64,000 bases of DNA from the NCBI GenBank assembly GCA_002029295.1, contig MZGW01000002.1:226001-290000 (forward strand), read 5' to 3'. The notes under the pieces were generated by a model. That model was given only the letters and a program-made list of their open reading frames with translations. It did no database searches and was not told the DNA's origin. Shown one piece after another: positions 55,085 to 63,767 of the stretch (the first letter of the stretch is position 1; the number at the start of each line of letters is the position of its first letter). The position numbers were made by a program, and so were the translations under genes. Origin of the DNA: Alkalithermobacter paradoxus (GTDB lineage Bacteria > Bacillota > Clostridia > Peptostreptococcales > Peptostreptococcaceae).

Positions 55085-56126
55085 TGTTTTTGAGTATGTT
55101 CTGTGCAAAGAGTCTAGCCTTTTCTTCTATATTAGGAACTTTTAATATGCTTTTAGGATCATTTGCTGTTTCCATAATACAAAAGTAAGGCGGAAGTCTA
55201 AAGCCTTTATTTATATTCAAAGCCCCTATGAGTTGCTTTGCAACACAGTCACTTCCAGAGTTTCCAGACACTATAATTGAAAACAAATACTTATTGTAAA
55301 AATCTGTTTTTTTATAAAGTACTGTTAGTCTATTAATTACAGCCATCAATTTAGCAGATACAGCATCATTATAATTAGGACAAATCCATATTATATAATC
55401 AGCATTTTCTATAGAAGGTAGTAGCTTATCAGTTACAACTCCTTCGTAAAAACATGTATTTTGTTTGCTATAATTAGTACAAGTTTTATAAGAACATCCC
55501 TTACAATCTACTATTGTTCCATTCTCAACGTGAAATTCATCAATGTAGCAGTAATCTTTAAGATATTCTTTAGTCATATTCCAAAGTAAGAGAGTATTAG
55601 ATGTTTTGTATGAGCTAGAATGAAGGGCTAAAATTTTTGGACTTTGTATGATAGGTGGTAAGTCATTAATGAATGACTCACCTAAGTTTTCGCAAAGATG
55701 AAAACAAATATTCTCAAGAGACATATCTAGAGTTTTTTGCCATGTTTTAAAATTACTTAAATCTCCAGTAGCTTCAATTAAAGGATGCCCTTTGAAAGAA
55801 CAACCTAGCCCGTTTGCTAAGAATATGATATTTTTAGCTGCACTTTTTGTATATAAGGCACTAGAGCTTCTTATTAGAATTATTGCACTTGATCCTAATA
55901 AAGAATCACTTCCTCTTTTGTATAAGCTTGAGAATATCTCTAATAATGGTAAGTTAGACCCACACTCATCAAGTTCAACTGCAAATAGTATCTTTTTATC
56001 CTTAAGATCAGGAATTTGGCATGAATTATCAATTAAGGTATATGGAACTTTACCTGTAACCTTCTCAACCATATTTTTAAGAAACTGGGATGTACCTCCT
56101 GGCATAATTACATACAGACAATCCAT
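55056..56126 (-). CDS. Flavodoxin-like/NADPH-dependent FMN reductase family protein
   Basis: A 356-residue cytoplasmic protein. The C-terminal half (about 165-350) resembles iron-sulfur flavoproteins: ILALHSSSYKTSNTLLLWNM (FMN phosphate loop), a cysteine run CKGCSYKTCTNYSKQNTC, ADYIIWICPNYNDAVSAKLM and FSIIVSGNSGSDCVAKQLI. The N-terminal 150 residues are a second, diverged half with LDECGSNLPLL. The last residues, KSFFERF, and the stop codon are encoded by repeat copy B, so the insertion reset the C-terminus. ATG 56126 is nine bases after GGAG; ATG 56133-56135 touches that box and is rejected. Confidence 0.7.
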   Translation of the reverse strand: MDCLYVIMPGGTSQFLKNMVEKVTGKVPYTLIDNSCQIPDLKDKKILFAVELDECGSNLPLLEIFSSLYKRGSDSLLGSSAIILIRSSSALYTKSAAKNIIFLANGLGCSFKGHPLIEATGDLSNFKTWQKTLDMSLENICFHLCENLGESFINDLPPIIQSPKILALHSSSYKTSNTLLLWNMTKEYLKDYCYIDEFHVENGTIVDCKGCSYKTCTNYSKQNTCFYEGVVTDKLLPSIENADYIIWICPNYNDAVSAKLMAVINRLTVLYKKTDFYNKYLFSIIVSGNSGSDCVAKQLIGALNINKGFRLPPYFCIMETANDPKSILKVPNIEEKARLFAQNILKNIKKSFFERF

Positions 56127-56148
56127 AAAAACCATCTCCTTTAAAATA

Positions 56149-56172
56149 AAGGACTAGAATCTAGTCCTTATA
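56149..56172 (-). terminator. Terminator after the LDH-like gene
   Basis: On the minus strand AAGGACTAG pairs with CTAGTCCTT over a three-base loop, followed by TATTTT. It stands only about twenty bases before the start of the flavodoxin-like gene. Confidence 0.8.
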
Positions 56173-57412
56173 AAATACTTTTTAGATTTTGATATGTTGT
56201 CTCGATTCTCTTGATTAGTTTATCTGGCATATCTAAAGCTTCAATTTCAGTACCAGAAGGATTGAGTCTGTTTTTAGATCCCATAAAAACACCACCCATA
56301 TAAGTTGAGCTATAATGCCATTTACCTTTAATTGTAGCTATTATAGATAAAGCTCCAGAAGATAGTGCAGGTGCAATATATGGTTTAAAGCCAGTTTTTC
56401 GAACTTCCATATTTGCATTCAAAGCTTTTTGTGTAAGATAGCTAGACAATTCCTCATCGTAGCTTTGTATACTATCTGCAATTATAAGTCCTTCACCGTG
56501 TGGTCCAAATGCTCTACCTTCATTTGCATAATATATAGTATCAGGATTTTGTTTTGAATAGTATAAAGCACGTGCATTCATAACACCTAGTCCATATCCT
56601 CTTATTTGATCTGATGATAGTCCCTTAAAATCCATATTTTCATCTGAGTCTTTGTTACTTTCTAAGAAAGCAACCTTACATAGTAAATCAACAGGATCTG
56701 AAACAACTGCAAATATTCCCTTAAAATTACTTTCACGAGCTTTTCTTGCATATACATTTATTATTTTAGAGTTTTCTTCAAATTGAGCCATTCTTACATC
56801 TTTAACATCAGATCCTACCTTTGGAACATTCTTAGATGCACAGAAAACAAACATATCACAATCAAAGATATCACTTTCATTAATAATTTTAACATCAGGG
56901 TAATTATCTTCATTAAAAGGATCTACAATCTGATTAGCTTCATACTCCCATCTCATTAACCCATTCATATCATTTCCATAAATACCTATACTAGATATGC
57001 AATCCCCACCAAGCATACGAAGGCCTGTAAGTAGGGTACCACCAACATCTCCAAGGCCAATGATATTTATTCTCCATTTCTGAGGATGTTTATAGTTTAA
57101 AACTTCTTCCCAATTTGGATATTCAGTATTTATAGATACAACTTTTCTTTCTTTTATCTTACCTAATATCCATTTAGGAATATCATTAAATTGGGTATCT
57201 TTTTTTTGAAGCAAATTAATATCTTCATTCTCTAAAAACATAAGTGATGGGTGACAGATACAAAATGTTTTTCTTGAATATAACGGATTTTGTTTATTCA
57301 AAACATAAATATACCCACGAGTTTTTCTTGCGTCATTTTCGGTTATAGGTTGTAAATTGTCATACTTAAATTTTGAGATTAGTATTTTACCATTTGTCTT
57401 GTAATAAAGCAT
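56168..57412 (-). CDS. Lactate/malate dehydrogenase-like protein with extra N-terminal domain
   Basis: A 414-residue protein. Residues 1-112 are an unrecognised domain (MLYYKTNGKILISKF; GYIYVLNKQNPLYSRKTFCICHPSLMF). From 115 an LDH/MDH fold begins with the NAD loop INIIGLGDVGGTLLTGL, then CDMFVFCASKNVPKVG, GIFAVVSDPVDLLC (the family asparagine is replaced) and EGRAFGPHGEGLIIADS, where LDH has the catalytic His in GEHG. Here HGEG keeps a His nearby but in altered order. The usual Arg of DVRxxE is loosely kept in DVRMAQFEEN. Substrate is unlikely to be plain lactate. It follows the 1605-residue gene by 27 bases and is probably co-transcribed. Confidence 0.72.
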   Translation of the reverse strand: MLYYKTNGKILISKFKYDNLQPITENDARKTRGYIYVLNKQNPLYSRKTFCICHPSLMFLENEDINLLQKKDTQFNDIPKWILGKIKERKVVSINTEYPNWEEVLNYKHPQKWRINIIGLGDVGGTLLTGLRMLGGDCISSIGIYGNDMNGLMRWEYEANQIVDPFNEDNYPDVKIINESDIFDCDMFVFCASKNVPKVGSDVKDVRMAQFEENSKIINVYARKARESNFKGIFAVVSDPVDLLCKVAFLESNKDSDENMDFKGLSSDQIRGYGLGVMNARALYYSKQNPDTIYYANEGRAFGPHGEGLIIADSIQSYDEELSSYLTQKALNANMEVRKTGFKPYIAPALSSGALSIIATIKGKWHYSSTYMGGVFMGSKNRLNPSGTEIEALDMPDKLIKRIETTYQNLKSIL

Positions 57413-57439
57413 AATAACCCCCTAAAATTATTGTATATT

Positions 57440-60400
57440 TTAAAGCATATTCAACATATCTTCCATGCGAAGAAGCATTTCTAGATGATTTTTAAGATAA
57501 TGGGAAGGATTTAGATTAAGATTATAATGCATGTCTTTCCCCATATCTGGATATCTAGGGTGAATAAATACCTCTCCTAAATTATTAAGAGTCAAAGTTC
57601 TTTCATTAATAACAAGGTATTCACTTTCTATAGTTTCTAAAATAGATATAGCATTTTCTATACATGTTTTAGATAAAGTATAAAGAGATTTAACAGATGC
57701 TTCTTTAATATAATAAGGTGAAGTATATGGAAGTATCAAATTTATAGATGGTATCAGATTTCTAGAAGGATAAGAACCTCTCCATAAAGTATCTCCACCA
57801 ATAAAAGGATACATAACATTTTCATTGAACCATACTCTAAGATTAGGAATATAATATACACTGTCAACATCTCTATCTTGGCTAATCATCAAGTCCTTGC
57901 CTCTTTTAGACAATATACCTACTATGATTTTTTTTATGTTTATATTTTGCTTTTTAAATATTGGATCTAAAGCTTTTATTCTATATCCCTTATTCAAAAT
58001 ATCATCCACTAAAATAACTGGTCTATCGAAAGATGATATTGTTTTTACTTGATTTTCAAGATCTAAATAGTAAGGGAATGACTCTATCCAAAAATTCTTA
58101 GTATCAGGAGTAAACAACTTTTCTGTGTGCAAAGACTTAGTTACAGTATTAGGAATTATAGTTCCATTTAAAATAGCTCCAAAAGGCACACATATATTAT
58201 CTCCTAATACTCTAGGGCTAGTAGTGAATGGCAAAACATTATTTTCTATGCAAATTTTATTTACTAATTTTTTATTGAGGACATTTCTATCAAAAGGTAG
58301 AACGAGATGTCCAGGATACAAAGAAGCTATTGATTTTTGAAGTTTTTTTCTAGATGAAACGATGGACTTTTTAATATTTGAGTTGCTTCTAAATGGATTT
58401 TTTATAACGGATTCAACATCTAAATTTAATATGCATGGATTACTCATATCAACTCCAAACATAAATCCATTTTCAGTTTCAAACTTATAAAATCCATAAA
58501 GATGTAATGTTTCGTATATAGATTTATTCAAATCATCATTAAATTCATTCTTATATATAGCAAATGTAAAACCTTTTTCTATGCAAATAGACAAAACTTC
58601 AGTTAGGATGATTTGGTTTAAATCATCTTGAAAATCGTCAATAGTAAATATACCATTAATAAGAACTGTCTTTTTATTGCTTCTTTGTTGTTTTAACTCT
58701 TTGAATATGCAAAATCCTAACACTTCATTACTTTCTTTAATCATCATAACTTTAGAGTTAATATCTAAAATAGAGCTTTTTATTGAATGAAACAAACCTA
58801 GGTCGTCTAAAAATTTAGAACAGATGATATTTATAAGATTATCATCTATATTATCAAATATATCTATATCTAAAGAAGATATATCCATTAAAGACTTATA
58901 CCTTGGCTCTCTTTGATATAGACCTTTTTCGTATATATATTTCTGAGCTAAAGAATCTATAAGATTTGAGATATCTCTATTATCATCTATATAATCTCTA
59001 ATTTGTGTTGAACTTATGTCCTCATATTGAGATTTGAGGTTCAAAAGAAGAACTTCTCCATTTAACTTTTTTAGTGATATTTTTAGTTGTTCATCAAAAT
59101 CAGGTGGTGAGTCACTGTTTCTTCTCTCAAATATTATATGATTAAAATCTTGTATACAATTTTCGCAGACATCTTTTTTATATGCAGATGCATTTAATAC
59201 AACATCACTTCCAACAACTATATAAACCTCACAGCCTAAAAAATTATCTTTCAATTTTTTCAGATCTTTAGGATTTGCTATATTTACTGGGAAATCTTCT
59301 GGGTACAAGAATATATTTAATTCATCTGAGATAGACATATTGATTATGTTTCTTCTAAACATATTAGGTTGAGTTCTTTTAGACCACGAAAATTCATCTA
59401 CAGCTAGATATACTTCAAACCCTAATGACTCAATCTTTTTAGCTATTTCCTTATGACTTAGAGAAAAAGGGTCGAAAGTTCCAGGGAAAAAAGCTATTTT
59501 TGTAGGGCGAGTAAGGCTTATATTAGATTCTAGATCTGATATAAATCTATATATATTGTTAAGTCCAACAGATATTGAAAGAAAATCAAGCTCATTAGCA
59601 TTTATATTTCCTAATAAGTTAAGCATCTTCTTTGCCATTAACCTAAATATATTTTTCTTTTCCTCAACATCTAAAACAGAACATCCAAATATATCTGTAC
59701 CTATAATTTTGAACGAAAATCGTTTTATGCTAGAGTTATAATTTGCAAGTCCATTTAATAAAATTCCAAGCATTTTTTTCAGCCTTTGAGTGTATAAAGT
59801 CTTAGCCTCAGCAAATCTATTTTTATAATCAAAGTAATACTTAATAGCAATTGCTATAGTCTTAAGTAGCAAAGAACTTAGATTAGAATCTGATTTTTTT
59901 ATTTTTAATCTCAAATCCTCTATAAGCTCATCAAGATCTACTGGTTGAAGATATAGTATTATTTGACCAAGATAAAATGGTATATATTTACTAAACTGAT
60001 GACCCTCTATCTCAAGGGAACGAAGAAGTTCTATAGCTATATCATTTCTTTGTTCTAAGGATAAATGAGGCATAAGTTTAATAAGAGCAGCTCCTGCAGT
60101 ATTTCGTACACTTTCTATACCGCTTACCTTCAATATGTTACAAAAATGTATTGCAGTGTATGCTATATTAGATTTATTTTTTAACGCATTACTTAAAAGA
60201 AGTTCTATATTAATCTTTTTTATTATCCAAGGTGTTGAAGTTTTAAGATTAGTCAGATAAATTCTTGGAAATTCAGACTCATCATTATTGTAAAAATCAA
60301 TATATTTATTTACAGTATTTTTATCTAAACCTATAGCCCTTGCTATCTTCATATTTATAAAGTTCTCAGAAGGTATAAGGGATGGAAAATTTTTCTTAAT

Positions 60401-62257
60401 CAAGATATGTTTAAGCTTATTAATAAAGTCGCTATTTTTATCTACTTTATAAAGCAAAGTATACGCTGTATTAAGAGCACTTAGCCTTAAATTATCATTT
60501 TTATGTTTTATCATAAATAAAGTATACTCAAGAAAAATATGCTTGTATTCGCTGTCATACTGAATAGGTATATGCTTTATACAGTTTAGAAGATATAGCT
60601 CTATGCTAGAATAATTGTATAACTCTTTATTATAATATTTTGAGAGTATTGATATATATCCTTGCATTTGATCTTTTCTACAACTTGAAAAAAGAGATGA
60701 TATCATATTACTTAAACTGTATCCTATCCATTTTTGGTGAAGTTCTATAATTTTATGGTCTGGATTTATAAAAAGATTTATGTATTCATCTAAAAGATCG
60801 TAACTAGTTATATTTTGTGAAGCAACAGATACATCTTTAGGGATTTCTTTTCGATAGTCCTCATCAAATATAGATATTATATTTCCTATAAGTTCGCTAC
60901 ATTCTCTTCTTATATCATCTTCAGGATTTATAAGTTGTTCATATAAGAATTTTAGCATTATTAATTTTTGATTCTGAGTTAAATAAGTAGAGTATTCTTT
61001 GAATGCTTGTAAATATTCACGTAAATTATCTTTTTCATTAGAGCTTCTTGATATTTCTAATATAGAATTCAATGAAGCTTCAGTTCTTAATTTATACATT
61101 AAATTTATGTTGTGATTTACAGAAAGATATTTTATATTTTGAATTATTTCCTGATCATGCATAAGAGAATAGTAATATTTAGCTTTTTTATACTTGTAAG
61201 TTTTATTTTCTATGTCTACATTAACTCCTAAGTTTATCATATAGTCTTCGAAATCTTTAAGCTTAGCGTAGACTTTTTTATATCTTTTTTCTTTTTCGTA
61301 ATCTACGTTATCTAGCTTATTCAAAATAACATCAAAGGCTTCATCTAAGGTAACCATATGCATTTTATATTTGCCGTTGCTATCTTTTTTGTTCTTAACT
61401 CTAAAATCGCAATATATCAGTATTAACGATTCAAGAGGGAGATTCTCAAGTTCTAAATCCCATACAGAGTGGTTAAGCGCGATATGTCCTATATACGTTA
61501 TGTTATGTTTTTTAAACCATTGATCAGTATAGTAATAGTGAAGATAGGCAACTCTATTAGATTCGTCAGCCCTGCATCCAAATTTTCCAATATCATGTCC
61601 TGCACAGGCACCTGAAACTCTACCTAAATCTAATGGTATATTTAGCAAATTGAGCTGTCTAGATATAAAAAGTGCTAAACTATGTACTCCACAAATATGA
61701 TCTAATGTATTATGGTTTAATACTTCTTGATTTAGCTTCATCATTTCATATACATATTCATCTTCAAATGCTTTTTTAAATATCTTATATTCACTAGAAT
61801 CTTCTAGCCTACTTTCTTCGTCGTAGCTTAAAAAATTCAATGGATATTTACTTTGCCAAGAAGAAGAATTTGATAATTTTTCGAAATCACAAAAAACCCT
61901 AAGTATATTTAGATAAACGTGACAAGCAGTATAAAGACTTTGAGGAATAGCTCTTAAATCTATATTTAGAGCGCTAGGAAATGACTTAGATAAAGCTATG
62001 TTATATATAGAAATAAGCCAGTTATCGTTAGCAATATCATTATGTATTTCATTTAATATATCTTGGCATAAAGAAAGTACGCTGCTACAAGAATAGTCAT
62101 TTCTTGAAACCATAGTTTCAATATTTTTTAAAAACTCACTTTTATAGACATGATTACTAATTAAATCTTTGTCTAATGAAAAACTTTGAAGAAAATCAGA
62201 ATTAAGTAGTGTATTTAAAATATTGTTATGTATTTTAGCGCAAATACTGTTATTCAC
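57440..62257 (-). CDS. Giant multidomain protein: HD, helical repeats, NadD-like, GNAT-like, phosphoribosyltransferase
   Basis: A 1605-residue cytoplasmic protein, no signal or membrane segment. In order: helical N-terminus (1-175); HD-type domain (about 180-350) with LDHICGVHSLAL, CAGHDIGKFG (HD near 220) and IALNHSVWDLE; a long helical HEAT-like region (about 370-900); a NadD/cytidylyltransferase-type domain (about 917-1110) with FFPGTFDPFSLSHKE, VVGSDVVLNASAY and SSTQIRDYI; a GNAT-like segment (about 1125-1280, VLGFCIFKEL); and a C-terminal phosphoribosyltransferase domain (about 1310-1560) with RPVILVDDILNKGYRIKAL. The combination suggests making, moving or breaking a nucleotide such as an NAD-type cofactor, but the reaction is unknown. 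GTG 62257 follows AGGAGG. The LDH-like gene follows in the same operon. Confidence 0.75.
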   Translation of the reverse strand: MNNSICAKIHNNILNTLLNSDFLQSFSLDKDLISNHVYKSEFLKNIETMVSRNDYSCSSVLSLCQDILNEIHNDIANDNWLISIYNIALSKSFPSALNIDLRAIPQSLYTACHVYLNILRVFCDFEKLSNSSSWQSKYPLNFLSYDEESRLEDSSEYKIFKKAFEDEYVYEMMKLNQEVLNHNTLDHICGVHSLALFISRQLNLLNIPLDLGRVSGACAGHDIGKFGCRADESNRVAYLHYYYTDQWFKKHNITYIGHIALNHSVWDLELENLPLESLILIYCDFRVKNKKDSNGKYKMHMVTLDEAFDVILNKLDNVDYEKEKRYKKVYAKLKDFEDYMINLGVNVDIENKTYKYKKAKYYYSLMHDQEIIQNIKYLSVNHNINLMYKLRTEASLNSILEISRSSNEKDNLREYLQAFKEYSTYLTQNQKLIMLKFLYEQLINPEDDIRRECSELIGNIISIFDEDYRKEIPKDVSVASQNITSYDLLDEYINLFINPDHKIIELHQKWIGYSLSNMISSLFSSCRKDQMQGYISILSKYYNKELYNYSSIELYLLNCIKHIPIQYDSEYKHIFLEYTLFMIKHKNDNLRLSALNTAYTLLYKVDKNSDFINKLKHILIKKNFPSLIPSENFINMKIARAIGLDKNTVNKYIDFYNNDESEFPRIYLTNLKTSTPWIIKKINIELLLSNALKNKSNIAYTAIHFCNILKVSGIESVRNTAGAALIKLMPHLSLEQRNDIAIELLRSLEIEGHQFSKYIPFYLGQIILYLQPVDLDELIEDLRLKIKKSDSNLSSLLLKTIAIAIKYYFDYKNRFAEAKTLYTQRLKKMLGILLNGLANYNSSIKRFSFKIIGTDIFGCSVLDVEEKKNIFRLMAKKMLNLLGNINANELDFLSISVGLNNIYRFISDLESNISLTRPTKIAFFPGTFDPFSLSHKEIAKKIESLGFEVYLAVDEFSWSKRTQPNMFRRNIINMSISDELNIFLYPEDFPVNIANPKDLKKLKDNFLGCEVYIVVGSDVVLNASAYKKDVCENCIQDFNHIIFERRNSDSPPDFDEQLKISLKKLNGEVLLLNLKSQYEDISSTQIRDYIDDNRDISNLIDSLAQKYIYEKGLYQREPRYKSLMDISSLDIDIFDNIDDNLINIICSKFLDDLGLFHSIKSSILDINSKVMMIKESNEVLGFCIFKELKQQRSNKKTVLINGIFTIDDFQDDLNQIILTEVLSICIEKGFTFAIYKNEFNDDLNKSIYETLHLYGFYKFETENGFMFGVDMSNPCILNLDVESVIKNPFRSNSNIKKSIVSSRKKLQKSIASLYPGHLVLPFDRNVLNKKLVNKICIENNVLPFTTSPRVLGDNICVPFGAILNGTIIPNTVTKSLHTEKLFTPDTKNFWIESFPYYLDLENQVKTISSFDRPVILVDDILNKGYRIKALDPIFKKQNINIKKIIVGILSKRGKDLMISQDRDVDSVYYIPNLRVWFNENVMYPFIGGDTLWRGSYPSRNLIPSINLILPYTSPYYIKEASVKSLYTLSKTCIENAISILETIESEYLVINERTLTLNNLGEVFIHPRYPDMGKDMHYNLNLNPSHYLKNHLEMLLRMEDMLNML

Positions 62258-62564
62258 AGTGCACCTCCTGGGAAGAAATGTATCTAAATAGATTATATAT
62301 CATAATATGTATATTTGGAAATAGAGTTAAATTAGTCAAAATACGTCATAAAACTCAATTAGTATTATATGCAATTTTTAGATAAATACTTTTTTATAAT
62401 TTCCATTATGAATTTCAAAAAAGTCTACCTTTAAAATCTTTCAAATAAATACTTTTTTACATATTTAAAAAATTATTAATCTTATTAAATACTAAACATA
62501 AAGCACGTTGCATAATTATTAATTAACAGTTTTATAAGATATAAAAATTAGAGGGGGTTTTAGA
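62258..62564. other. Divergent spacer with partial dispersed repeat
   Basis: 307 bases between the giant gene and the lipoprotein gene. It holds the partial repeat copy C (62395-62459), framed by two ATAAATACTTTTTTA sequences (62382-62396 and 62445-62459). No promoter could be fixed with confidence; AT-rich throughout. Confidence 0.6.
62395..62459. repeat. Dispersed repeat, copy C (right part only)
   Basis: Shares about 65 bases with copies A and B (TATAATTTCC, then ATTATGAATTTCAAAAAAGT and on to CTTTCAAA), but the left 50 bases are absent. The last bases differ (TAAATACTTTTTT in place of GAAAGACTTTTTT). Unlike A and B it lies at the 5' ends of both neighbours. Confidence 0.75.
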
Positions 62565-63707
62565 GTGCTTAAAAGATTATTTTCGCTAATCCTTAGTATA
62601 GTTTTAGCATTGGGATTAGTTGCGTGTGGAGGAAACGATCAAACTGGTGATCAAAAAAGTGAAAGCTTCAAAATAGGTATAATGACAGGTACAGTTTCGC
62701 AAGGAGAAGAAGAATATAGAGCAGCTGAAAATATGAAAAAGAAATATGGAGATATGATAGTTCTTCAGACATATCCAGATAACTTTATGAAAGAGCAAGA
62801 AACTACTATAGCTAATGTAATGAGTATGGCATCAGATCCTGATGTTAAAGCAATAGTTATAGTTCAGGCTATACCAGGAACTTCAGCTGCAATAGATAAA
62901 GCAAGAGAAATAAGACCTGATATTTTATTCATAGTAGGAGTTCCAGGAGAAGATCCAGATATGATAGCTTCAAAGGCAGATTTAGTTTTACAAGCTGACG
63001 AGCTTGGAATGGGTACTGCAATAATTGAGCAGGCACATAAAATGGGAGCAAAGACATTTGTTCACTATTCATTCCCAAGACATATGTCATATCAATTATT
63101 AGCTATGAGAAGAGATTTATTTAGACAGACATGCGAAAAGCTTGGAATAGAATTTGTAGATGCAACAGCTCCAGACCCAACAGGTGATGCAGGAGTTCCA
63201 GGAGCACAACAATTTATATTAGAAGATGTTCCAAGAAAAATTGCTGAACTTGGAAAAGATACAGCATTTTTCAGCACAAACTGTGCTATGCAAGAACCTT
63301 TAATAAAATCTGTATTACAAGAAGGAGCTATATATCCTCAACAATGTTGTCCATCTCCTTATCATGCTTATCCAGGAGCACTTGGTATAGAAATTCCTGA
63401 TGACAAAAAGGGAGATATAGATTTTGTTATAGAAGAAATAAAATCTAAGATTGCACAGCAAGGAGGAGAGGGAAGATTCTCAACTTGGCCAGTACCTGTA
63501 AGTATGATGTTTATAGAAGGTGGAGTTGAATATGCTAAAGCATTCTTAGAAGGAAATACAAATGGAAAAGTAGACGTAGATAAGATAGAAGAAATATTCT
63601 CTCAAATAGCTGGAATGGAAATAAAATTAGATACATTTACAAACGAAAGTACAGGAAATACTTTTGACAATTTCTTTATGATACTTTCAGATTATATAAC
63701 ATTCTAA
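62565..63707 (+). CDS. DUF3798 lipoprotein, probable ABC transporter substrate-binding protein
   Basis: A 380-residue lipoprotein. Signal peptide with lipobox ALGLVACGG (Cys near 21) and a substrate-binding-like fold: KIGIMTGTVSQGEEEY, VKAIVIVQAIPGTSAAIDKAREI, LVLQADELGMGTAIIEQAHKMGA in pieces, and DTAFFSTNCAMQEPLIKSVL. It matches DUF3798, a family resembling periplasmic sugar-binding proteins. An ABC ATPase gene begins 60 bases later, so it is likely the receptor of that importer. Start is GTG 62565, after GAGGGGG. The ligand is not known. Confidence 0.82.
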   Translation: MLKRLFSLILSIVLALGLVACGGNDQTGDQKSESFKIGIMTGTVSQGEEEYRAAENMKKKYGDMIVLQTYPDNFMKEQETTIANVMSMASDPDVKAIVIVQAIPGTSAAIDKAREIRPDILFIVGVPGEDPDMIASKADLVLQADELGMGTAIIEQAHKMGAKTFVHYSFPRHMSYQLLAMRRDLFRQTCEKLGIEFVDATAPDPTGDAGVPGAQQFILEDVPRKIAELGKDTAFFSTNCAMQEPLIKSVLQEGAIYPQQCCPSPYHAYPGALGIEIPDDKKGDIDFVIEEIKSKIAQQGGEGRFSTWPVPVSMMFIEGGVEYAKAFLEGNTNGKVDVDKIEEIFSQIAGMEIKLDTFTNESTGNTFDNFFMILSDYITF

Positions 63708-63717
63708 ATATCAAAAT

Positions 63718-63749
63718 GTAAAGGTTGCCATATATATGGCAGCCTTTTA
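63718..63749 (+). terminator. Imperfect hairpin between lipoprotein and ATPase genes
   Basis: AAAGGTTGCCA pairs with TGGCAGCCTTT over a short TATATA loop with one T-G pair, followed by TAT. Probably attenuates, giving more receptor than ATPase. Confidence 0.6.
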
Positions 63750-63767
63750 TAAAAGGGGAGATAAATA

